This document shows, one piece after another, positions 36,501 to 48,500 of a stretch of DNA of 64,000 bases. The position numbers were made by a program, and so were the translations under genes. The stretch is from the NCBI RefSeq assembly GCF_036588685.1, contig NC_086386.1:45803878-45867877 (forward strand), in the 5' to 3' direction. The number at the start of each line of letters is the position of its first letter. The stretch's first letter is position 1. Under the pieces are notes generated by a model. The model did not search any database. It was given only the letters and a program-made list of their open reading frames with translations, and was not told the DNA's origin. The DNA comes from Mytilus trossulus. Its lineage: Eukaryota > Mollusca > Bivalvia > Mytilida > Mytilidae.

Positions 36501-39500
36501 AATCCATGTACTTATGACCTTTTCTTGTTTGAAGAAAAAAATACATTTTAACAATAATGGAACAAAGCAGCCTGGGTAAGTGGGGCTGCTTTTATGGTAA
36601 TTCAAGTTACTTTTTATTCACCTTCTTCCACTTCAGAGCTATCAGCTCTTTGATTTTTTACTTGTATAGGTAAAAAAAAAAATGGCTGAGTTATGTCCCT
36701 TCCGCATTCAGATTTTTTTACTTGTATAGGTAAAAAAATCATCCTTTCTTCTTTTCTTGAATTCTGAAGATTTCTTTGCTCTAATATAATTTTAAATTGT
36801 GTACCCTTCGCAGATGTCTTTACTAATCATTCAAGTGTAATTTCATGGACAATGAAAGTCCCATTTGTCTGTTATCTTCTTAACACTGCTCATTTACAAG
36901 CCCCAAAGGAGCAATTTTTGATTGCCTTGCGCAAATATGCAAATATACAAGATCTTTGCTCAATCAGTTTCTTTGATGAATTAATGAGATGAAACATTGG
37001 TCTTTGAGGAAAAAATTTGAGCAAACCTGGGAAAAATTATTAAAGGCATGATTTTACATCTCAAAACTTGAGGATTTTTGTGGGATTGTAAGAAAAATTT
37101 ACTTGTATAAGTAAATTTTTCAGAAAATTAAGGGGAGATTATTCAAACATTATTTATTTACTTATATGTGTATATTTTTTTTCACTTCTTTAAGTAAATA
37201 AAATACACTTGTACAAGTAGTACCCCTGACTGACATGTAATATTTTCACATTTGTAATTTTATACAGCTACTCCATGCATTTGTTGAAATAGTGTTGCCA
37301 GTTGTTATTATTTCCACGATTTGAAGGGAAAAAGTGACAATTGTATTTATATTCTATATCCATGATATCAATCACTTTTTATTTAATGACTTTGATTTTA
37401 CATTTAAAATATGGATAACTCATCTGACAGCATATAGCATACCATGGCATACATAAGCTTTCTTTTCATATTTTAGAAAAAAGATTAATACTTTAATTTT
37501 AAGCTCATTTCTGTGGTCTTGTGACTTGCAGTTGGACATGGTTCGTATGAAATTTTGGAATAGCATGTGTGCAACAATTTTTCTGAAGTCAAGAGAAAAT
37601 ATCGAATACCTGACCTTAGGGTTTTTGATTTACTGAAAATCAACGTACCTATTCACAAAATTTATGTAAATGAACTTTCAAACTTCCAAAATTCTCTTTT
37701 GAAAATCTGCATAGTTTTTGTATAGTAGTTACAGTCCACAGTGTTCTATCCAAATTGTTTTAGCAATTGTTTTTTCTTACCCTATTTGAATTAAATTTAA
37801 TAAATTTGATTGTAATTTATAGACTTTTTGGTACTTTTTTTTGTCTCCCCTTCATGCTAAAAATGTACACTTATAGTGTTTGAAGGTATAAGAAAACATC
37901 TTCTGAGTTTCTTTAACATATCTTGAAGAAAATATTATTAGTGTGATTTTATGTTGTTTTAGAATGTCACAGGGAACACCAACAGCTTTCCTGCCAATAT
38001 ATCATTATCTGTTTACCAGTTATAGTCATGCCATAGCTGAAATGGTATCGTCATCAGATACAGAATTGTATGGCAAAACAGATTTCAGGTTTATAGAAGC
38101 TGTGTATAAGGTATTGTTTCATTGTCAACTTAAAAAATTGCAATCATTTTTTCATCACAAGAATAGACCACTTTCGAGTTCATCCGTCACCTTTATGACA
38201 TCATTTACCAGATAGAGGCCTGTATCCCTGCACTATTTAGGTTCATCAAACATCTTAGTGATCGTCATTGTGTAGGATAAACTAGAAATAATGGTTGTTC
38301 TGTAGGTACTTAATGAAAATTCCCTAATGACAGCAGTGCTGCCGCTGGTTGTCAATTTTGAGAATTCAATTTGCCGAATAATTCGTACAATATAGAATTA
38401 TAGCTTTCCAACCACTCGCTCAACATTGGAATGGAAGTGATGACGCCCCTAAAAGGTGATAAAGGCGTGTAAATTTTTCCAGTGACAGATGAACTCGAAA
38501 GTGGTCTATTGGACTTATACTTGTCCTGTAAAAGGAAATTTAAAACTAGATAAAGTTATGAAATGGAAAAGAAGCGATCCAATTTATTATCTCCAGTCAC
38601 AAACTTCCTACACACGCTTGACAAAACAAACAAAAAATGAAAATGGACATAAGGAATGTGTCAAAGAGAGATAACAAGCCTCTCAAACAGCAGAAAACAG
38701 CTGAAAGCCACCAATAAGTCTTCAACATGAGAAAATGAAGCTCCCAGATAAGTGTTTCAGCTCGCCCCTGATAAACAAAGTGTACTAGTTAAACAAATAT
38801 GGACGTCAAACTAAACTCTCAAATACATATATAGGAAAAAAAATTAACAATCATACAAGACTAATAAATGCCTGTCAGACTCCTGACTTGGGACAGGCAC
38901 AAAATGCAGCGGGATGAAACAGGTTTTGTAAGATTACAATGAAGGAAAAACAAACACACAGCAAAACAATCAGTAATAAAGAAATATGAGTCTGATGTCA
39001 GAATACAATGTAGGTAGCAAAAAAAACCTTAAAAAAATGACAATGATACATAAATTAACAAAGGACTACCAGCAGCTACTGACATGCCAGCTCAAAACCT
39101 CAATTAAACTGATTGAAAGATAATGTCTTCATCAATAATGAATATTAACCGTCATAAACTATATAACATAATCTGTATCAGTGTCATTTTGAATTGTTTA
39201 TGTTTGAGAACAGTAATTGTAAAGGAAAAAGAGGTTTGGTTTTGGTTATGTTAGTAACTTTGTAGTGTTTCATATTGTTGCTGCAAGTTTTATAGAATCA
39301 ATACAAAATTCCTCATAACATTAATATTGAATATGCATTTTACAGTTAGTTGCAAATGACCTACAAATGTGGTGTAAAGCCAACAACAATCAATCAATCA
39401 AATAACCTACAGTTTTCCATTGATAAATTGAAGCTGTGCATTAAGATGGTACCTAACACTTTCACTAAAATTAATTTGGCTCGTTTAATTTTCATGAAAT

Positions 39501-42500
39501 TTTGACATAGTATTTACTTTGACCCTTTGACATAAATATAAAAAATTTCAAAAAATTTGAACCAACCAATTTATCAGAAAAATTACACTGGTTACATAGC
39601 AATTTGACAAACACTTATTTTGATCATTGAGAAGCTCAATATTCCCTTACCAACACAACGTAATTAAAACGTTTAGCTAATTTTACAGAGTTATCTCCCT
39701 GTAGTGTTAGGTACCACCTTAAAAGCCCTAATTTAAGGTAGCACAATACAAAGATTTCATTAACCTTTGAAATGCTGTAACTTTCTTATGAATGCATAGA
39801 AAATAATAAAAGAGGTATATATAGATAGATAAAAGATTAATCTTTTAAATGAATACAAGATTTTTATTATGCAATCATTATACAATCAATTATTATGTAA
39901 TTAGTGGCAAAATCTGAGTAAGTTCACTTGAATGAATTTAGCTCTATCATCTCTTTAACTATACAGAAAATTTTAACGAAATCTAATCAACACATCATGG
40001 GCTTCAAAAGGGTGTCTCAGATTGTCTCTATGGTATTCCATTCTCTCATAAATCTCTAATTAGTGTAAACATCCTAACCACATAAAAGAAGATAATGTTC
40101 AATTAGGTGTAAAATTTGTTCTATACATTCTATCTGAAATATGAGACACCCTTTTGTAGATAATGGCCACAGGAACAACATATGACAAATTCAACCTTCT
40201 TGGGATACCTTTGCAGAAGCTAAATTCATTTAAAAGCTGAAATTTGGTGAAAAATATTTTAGACACAGTTAACATTATAATTGGTTACATAATTGTTGCA
40301 TAATACTAACATTGCATTTATTTGAAAGAGTAATTTGTTAGCTATCCAAAACTACCACTTTTATAAATTTTCAAGTATTATTAAGAAAGTTACAGCATTT
40401 TAAAACTTAGGAGTTGGAGTTATAAAATCTTTGTATTGTGCTACCTTAAAAAAAATGAAATAAATTAAAAGTGTGATCATTGAGTAGACTTCATAAATAT
40501 ATTGATTTGAAAAATAAATTGTTTGTTTTCACTTTATAATTATTTTCGTATATTTCATGTATTTTGATATACAGGTTCATCGCTATTTTGTGCATTTTTC
40601 CTTTGATCTTTTTTTGTGATAATTTTTCATATCATTCTACTCGCTTGAGATGGAAAATTATCGCTAGAAACTAAGCAGGCATGTGGCGTTGCTAACGAAA
40701 TTGACATGAAATTGACAACGTCTTCATAGATAAAATAGCAATAAACAGATTATCATTGATCATCTCAACTCGATTGCCTTTCTGGCTTTCTGCTCAAGCG
40801 AGAAAATCAATCTCGTTGAGATGATCAACGATAATCTATAAATATCTTCTATTATAATTACAGTTAATGAGAGACATGTTTACTTACAAACCACCAGTGA
40901 CTAAAGAACAGTTCTTCAATGCTGGATTTGCTGAGAGAAAGATTATCATGTGTGCTGATGTTATACAAATGATCAGGCAGAAGAATAAAACTTTACAACC
41001 TAATAAAAAGTCCACGACGTCTGCTGTTTCTACCATTTCAAATAATCTTAATAAAAAGGTATTAAGTTTGATTTAATAGACAACTTTCGAGTTCGATGCA
41101 TTTCCATCAAAAACTCTGGTTTTAGTGAACGTCATTTGTGCGTTTAGGGGTGTCGTCACTACCATTCGGGGAATTTCCTATGTTGAGTGAGTGGTTGGAA
41201 AACTATAATTCTATATTGTATGAATTATTCGGCAAATTGAGTTCTCAAAATTGACAGTCAGCACTGCTGTCATTAGGGAATTGTTAGTAAGTACCTACAG
41301 ATCAACCATTATTTTTAGTTTATCCTGCACAATGACGATCACTAAAATGCTTAATGAACGTAAATAGTGCAGGGATACAGGCGACCCCCTCTATCTGGTA
41401 AATCACGTAATTTGATAAGGCGTGCATAATTGACGAGTTTTTGCCGGTGACAGATGAACTCAAAAGTGGTCTATTGTAATTTGATTATCATGATTATAAA
41501 CAATATTCATTTTAAATCAACTTGTTCATATGAGAAAAAAAAATGATATCAAATACTAAATGAAAAATACACAAACCTTGTGTTACCCAAATCTCTAACA
41601 AATAACAAAATGCAGGGGGAATTAAATGTTTTTACAAAAAATTACAAAATTGCAATAATAAATGCACACAATAATTTCTGAATTTACAGTATTTTAAGTC
41701 ATTTGTCAGTCAGGGGCATTACTTAAACAAGTAACAATTACAATTACCTATACAAGTAATGTTGAAAACGAGGCTTATTTAAATATAAATTATATAAGTT
41801 ATTTTTCTAAATATTATCTAAATATTAAAGGTGTCCAAGAATACAGATTTTACTAGCTTTCAATAATTTTCACAGTTATCTGGTTATTTTTCCCTTGATA
41901 TATAAAAACTAAGTCTTCAGAAACAGTAATTAACTTTCTGACGCTTTTATCTTTCATACCGCTTTTATCTTTCATACCGACGCTTCTGGGTTAAAGATTG
42001 GTCTCTTGGGACTATTAAATTATCATTTTCCTCTAAAATCTTGAAGGTAGACTGATATAAATAGAAAGATACTTGTGAATTAATTAAGACATGCAGTTAT
42101 TTATAATTTGTAACCTAAATCAATTACATATGTGCCTTAGATAAGTGTAATTGCTATTTTTTTCAAAAATGTTTAGAATAACTTATTCAAGTAATATTTG
42201 TGTCATTATTTTCAAAGTAACCCTTTATCTCTATACTCCTTCCAAATCTGATAAATTCTTTATTTTATGAAATAAAATGTTGTTTAAAATCATGAAAACT
42301 ACATTTAGTCAATGTTTCTATTGAAAATTAAAGTAACTCTATTAAGTAATTTTACTATTTTTAAAATTAAAAATTACTTATGTAAGTAATTAAAAAAAAT
42401 AACTTGTTTAAGTAACGCCCCTGACTGTTCATGATTTAGATTTATCAGTGTTTCTAATTTGTTTTATTATTGCATTTTTTAAGTCATCTAGACCCAAACT

Positions 42501-45500
42501 GACAGATTTAACAAGACCTCCATCACAATCAGTCACAGCAAAGACCTCCTCTCGTCCAGGATCAGCTGATCACAAACAGGTTACATTTGCATCGGAGGAA
42601 GTTGTGAACGAATTAAAACAGCCACCCAAGTATCAAGGCTCTAGACATGTGGCACACAAAGAGCCACCATCTCCAGTTACCATAGTAAACATGTCTCCTG
42701 GAGTCACGAAGGAGATAGTGCGGATGGATGAACATCCGTCCAGAGGATTTAGATATGCTGTAGTGACCCCTGCTATTGCAAAGCTGCCATGCAAATTGTC
42801 CAGAACAAGTGATACCAATGCTAGTAAAGGTGAGTTTACTATATGAAAAAAGACTGATAACATAAATACAGGCACAGCTTGAATGTTGGAATATTGTTAT
42901 TAAATGTAACTTTTATGCATATTTGTGAGATAGAGATTGCTGTCTTACAATTACATGAAAAAACACCAGTCTGGACATAAATTAAGAAGTATAATGTGTC
43001 ATGAAAAACCTTAAATTTTAAAATTCATGGCTTATAAAATTTATGAACTTAATAGTCAAATTGTGACCACATCTGATATGCCAGTAGATTTGTTTAAACT
43101 ACTTCTCATATATTTAGATATGACGTGAACAGATAAAGAATATTGACATTTAAACCTTTTTTTGACACACAATTAGTATATTTTAGTTTTTATCATTTCA
43201 TCTTTTTTATTCCCCACCTATGACAGTAGAGGGGCATAATGTTTTCTGGTCTGTGCCTCCGTTTGTCGTCCGTCTGTGCGTCCGTTCGCTTCAGGTTTAA
43301 GTTTTTGGTAGATGTAGTTTTTGATGAAGCTGAAGTCCAATCAACTTGAAACTTGATACACATGTTCCCCATGATATGATCTTTCTAATTTTAATGCCAA
43401 ATTATAGTTTTGACCTCAATTTCATGGTTCACTGAACATAGAAAATGAAAGTGCAAAGTTCAGGTTAAAGTTTTTGGTCAAGGTAGTTTTTGATGAAGCT
43501 GAAGTCCAATCAACTTGAAACTTTATACACATGTTCCCCATGATATGATCTTTCTAATTTTAATGCCAAATTATAGTTTTGACCCCAATTTCATGGTTCA
43601 CTGAACATAGAAAATGATAGTGCAAAGTTCAGGTTAAAGTTTTTGGTCAAGGTAGTTTTTGATGAAGCTGAAGTCCAATCAACTTGAAACTTTATACACA
43701 TGTTCACCATGATATGATCTTTCTAATTTTAATGCCAAATTATATTTTTGACCCCAATTTCATGGTTCACTGAATATAGAAAATGATAGTGCAAAGTTCA
43801 GGTTAAAGTTTTTGGTCAAGGTAGTTTTTGATGAAGTTAAAGTTACATAAACTTGAAACTTGGTACACATGCTCCCTATGATATGATCTTTCTAATTTTA
43901 ATTCCAAATTATAGTTTTGACTCCAATTTCCTGGTCCACTGAACATAGAAAATGATAGTGCGAATGGGGCATCCGTGTACTATGGACACATTCTTGTTAA
44001 GGTTAGTAATGTAAGGTAATTATTTATTAAAAGAATTTTATCACATCTTGATTTAAACTTGTAGGATTAAATTTTGATGAATGTGATGATATAGAAGTTG
44101 TAAATGCTACCTCTCCCGATGCCTCTCTGTATGAACCAATACACAACAGTACCAGTATTGCTCAGGAGGAAATGCAGGATCATTTATCAACACTTCATCA
44201 TGTGAGTTTTCCTATAATTCAGGTCAGGTCCAATATTGAAGGGAAAATAGCAAATATCTTCCGTGGAATGAAGATAAAAAACATAAAAAAGGAAAACACC
44301 ATTTGTATTCCACAGAATAATATTATGAAAACCTTAGATTTAGCCACATAAACCAAACTAAATAAAAAAGTGACCTCAGGTGCTTTTGAATGGCAGCCAG
44401 TTCCTTCTCCACAAGTAGTAGTTTTTAGTTCAATAAGTTTTGTTTTTATGCCCCATTTATGGGCATTATGTTTTCTGGTCTGTGCTTCCATCTGTCCGTT
44501 GGTCAGTGTCTGTCCATCCATTCATTCGTCCCGCTTCAGGATAAAGTTTTTGGTCAAGTTAGGTACGACATCAAAAGATCGATGTAGGATAAAAAACTTA
44601 TATAAATCAAATAGTTTGGGGGTGGGGGGTCAACATTGCTGTAAGTTTTGTTAATCTAAAATTGATTTTACATATATCCCTATTGGTCAATCAATTTTCC
44701 CCAAATTAACTTTAGAGGGGGGGGGGGGGGTCAGTGAAAAAACTATGTGAATTAAGTTTTTTATCCTTCATTGAACTTTTGATGTCGTCCCTTAGTTTTT
44801 GATGAAGTTGAAGTCCAATCAACTTGAAACTATGATATGATCTTTCTTATTTTAATGCCAAATTAGAGATTTTCCCCCATTTTCACGGCCTTATTTTGAG
44901 TTTCATCATAGACTTTCTTATTTTGAGTTTCATCATAGACTTTCTTATTTTGAGTTTCATCATAGACTTTCTTATTTTGAGTTTCATCATAGACTTTCTT
45001 ATTTTGAGTTTCATCATAGACTGTCTTATTTCGATTTTACATATATCCCTATTGGTCAATCAATTTTTCCCAAATTGACTTTAGAGGGGGGGGGGGGGGG
45101 GTCAGTGAGTGAAAAAACTATGTGAATTAAGTTTTTTATCCTTCATTGAAATTTTGATGTCGTCCCTTAGTTGTTTTTGATGAAGTTGAAGTCCAATCAA
45201 CTTAAAACTATGATATGATCTTTCTTATTTTAATGCCAAATTAGAGATTTTCACCCATTTTCACGGTCCACTGAACTTAGAAAATGATAGTGCTGATGGG
45301 GCATCTGTGTACTGAGGACATGTTCTTGTTAAAATCTAATAATTGAAAGATAAAGGAAATGTGTGATGTTAATGAAATAGTAATGATCTTGCTGTAAACA
45401 TAAGTCAATTTATTTGGGGTTACCATATAGACTTTCTTATTTGGGGTTTCAGTATAGACTTTCTTATTTAGGGTTTCAGTATAGACTTTGTTATTTGGGG

Positions 45501-48500
45501 TTTTGGTATAAACTTTCTTATTTTGGGTTTCGGTTATAGACTTTGTTATTTGGGGTTTCAGTATAGACTTTCCTTTTTAGGGTTTCAGTATAGACTTTCT
45601 TATTTGGGGTTTCAGTATAGACTTTGTTATTTGGGGTTTTGGTATAGACTTTCTTATTTTGGGTTTCGGTTATAGACTTTGTTATTTGGGGTTTCAGTAT
45701 AGACTTTCTTATTAAGGGTTTCAGTATAGACTTTCTTATTTGGGGTTTTGGTATAGACTTTGTTATAAGGGTTTCAGTATAAACTTTCTTATTAAGGGTT
45801 TCAGTATAGACTTTCTTATTTGGGGTTTCAGTATAGACTTTCATATTTGGGGTTTCAGTATAGACTTTGTTATTTGGGATTTCATTATAGACTTTCTTAT
45901 TGGGGTTTCAGTATAGACTTTGTTATTTGGGGTTTCATCATAGTCTTTCTTATTTGGGGTTTCAGTATAGACTTTCTTATTTTGAGTTTCATCATAGACT
46001 TTCTTTTTTTGAGTTTCATCATAGACTGTCTTATTTGGGGTTTCAGTATAGACTTTCTTATTTTGAGTTTTATCATAGACTTTCTTATTTTGAGTTTCAT
46101 CATAGACTTTCTTATTTTGAGTTTCATCATAGACTTTCTTATTTTGAGTTTCATCATAGACTGTCTTATTTGGGGTTTCAGTATAGACTTTCTTATTTTG
46201 AGTTTCATCATAGACTGTCTTATTTGGGGTTTCATTATAGAATTTCTTTAAAAAAATAAATAATGTTTTAAGGAGTTGACATTTGTATGAATATTGTGAT
46301 CAAACAAGTCAATTCTGCTTTTGTCTAAATTAGATGCATCCTCGTAAATTCATGATTAAAATGTTCTGTATACATGTTATAAGTTTATATTCTGTTCTTT
46401 TTACAGTCTGTTGAGCTTGTAACAGAAAGACTATCAGGCTTTGAGTCAGCTATGACCTCAGTGACAAAGTTAATGCAGGACCATCAGACCTCTACAGACC
46501 CCCATCTTATTGATGTAGTGACTCACATACAACAACAGATAGAAAATCTAACAGCAAGGATGGTTCTTATGGAAAATAGAGTTTCTATTGTTGAGTCTAA
46601 GGTAATCAGAGAAGCTTGATATATTTTGAAATGACCTCTCTGAAAAAACATTGGGGTCAAATATTGCACCAACTTTATTGTACTGTGTCTTTTTTGAAAT
46701 TTGAATTTGTCTTATTCTAAATGTAAAAACACTGGATTTTAATGATATATTTCTGGAGAGAAAAAAAGACATAAAATTGACTTATTTTTCCCTTATATTA
46801 AATTTGAATGACCAATTTGATATCAATTGAAAATTTGCAACATAATAATACACTTAGTTTTAATTATTACCTTTAGATAGAAAAATCTTCATCTCCATCA
46901 GCAAGAAGTTCAGAACCTCTAGTGAATGGCCAAAGAGACACGTACACTTCACATAGTCCAAAAGAAATCCGTCATAAAGAAATTCAGGGCTATATGTCGA
47001 AGGAAAGCTATCCTAGTGAAGTGCAGAGATACACAACAACAGAAATCCTTCCAAAAGAATCTCAGAAATATTCACCAGAGCAGAACCGTCCAAGTGTAAT
47101 ACACAAGACTACCACAGAGAGCCATACATATCCATCAAATCAGGCCCAGCATCTAGAATCAAATGTAAAATATGTTGGTTCTAAAGAGAATCATCTTCAA
47201 CATCAAGTACCTAATGGTAGGCATCAGTATAGTAAAACTTCAGGAATTCTATGTTCCTTTATTTGCAATTCATAAGTTCTTTTACAATGAAAGCTTAAGA
47301 TTTGGTCTTTAATTTTCAACTATGCATGAAAGATATTTTCAGATTATTTTATTCCAAATCTTCCTTTCGGTACAGTATTTTAAAAGATTCTGTATCAAAG
47401 TTGTCAGAGTGATTGTTTTAATGATTAAGATGTCAATGCAAAATTGTAACTCACATATTCACAAAATGGGTACATTTTGTTTAGGATTAAAATACTTATT
47501 TTTCATTTTTAACACAATGAAAATTACCACTAGCAAGAAAAATGTAAATTTTAGAAAGTGCTAGCACTGGGTTTTCCCCCAATGAGACAACAATCCAAAA
47601 ACACATACAAAACTAAAGATACTAAAATAGTAAAAATAAATTCAAATAGAGTGTGGCAAATAATAACAATCTTTTATTTGATGGCTAGCTTTTGATTCCA
47701 TGCCTCAGAGTCAGTCAACAAGATTGCTCTATCACATCTTTCAAATATTAATTTTTAACCGGATTTTAGTGACAAAAATGTCGGTTATAAATTGGGATGC
47801 TCAGCGGGCGGGCGGGCGGTCGGGCGGTCGGGCGGGCGGCAATCAAATGTTGTCTGTGCATTAACTCAAGAACCGTTCAACCAAAGCTTTTAAAATTTTA
47901 ATATGTTGTTACTGACAACTAAATGAAGGTCAAGTTCAATAATGGCCATTTTGACTTTTACCGTTCAGGAGTTATGGTTCTTGAAAGATTGAAAAATGGC
48001 GTTTCCAGTCGTGTCCGTGCATTTACGCATGAACAGTTCTACCAAAGCTTCCCAAATTTTGATATGTTATTACTGGTGACAAAATGGAGATCAAGTTCAA
48101 TAATGACGATTTTGACTTCTACCGTTCAGGAGTTATGGTTCTTGAAAGATTGAAAAATGGCGTTTCCAGTCGTGTCCGTGCATTTACGCATGAACTGTTC
48201 TACCAAAGCTTCCCAAATTTTAATATGTTGTTACTGGTGACAAAATGGAGGTCAAGTTCAATAATGACGATTTTGACTTTTTCCGTTCAGGAGTTATGGT
48301 TCTTGAAAGATTGAAAAATGGTGTTTCCAGTCATGTCCGTGCATTTTCTCATGAACCATTCAACCAAAGCTTTTCAAATTTTAATATGTTGTTACTGATG
48401 ACAAAATAGAGGTCAAGTTCAATAATGACGATTTTGACTTTTACCGTTCAGGAGTTATGGTTCTTGAAAGATCGTAAAATGGTGTTTCCATTCACGTTGT

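Larger units (their letters stand above)
34426..37232. mobile_element. 2.8 kb element with CAGTCAGGGG termini and ACATG duplication
   Basis: CAGTCAGGGGTACTACTTGT at the left is inverted at the right end (ending 37232), and the similarity continues for more than 70 bp inwards through TATTTTATTTACTT. ACATG is present directly outside both ends (34421-34425 and 37233-37237). Inside are subterminal ACTTGTATAAGTAA-like palindromes, a GC-rich repeat (34998-35105) and a generic mussel repeat (about 36270-36530). No transposase frame is seen. It fills most of CEP44 intron 1. Confidence 0.8.

Noticed and set aside
42633..42875. 80-codon minus-strand frame
   Set aside because: Shadow of CEP44 exon 4.
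45700..45800. Telomere-like AGGGTTTC words
   Set aside because: They are variants of the 27-bp unit and do not form TTAGGG tandem repeats.
45518..46259. Frames up to 143 codons on both strands
   Set aside because: By-product of the 27-bp array; nonapeptide repeats in every frame, no start context or splice logic.
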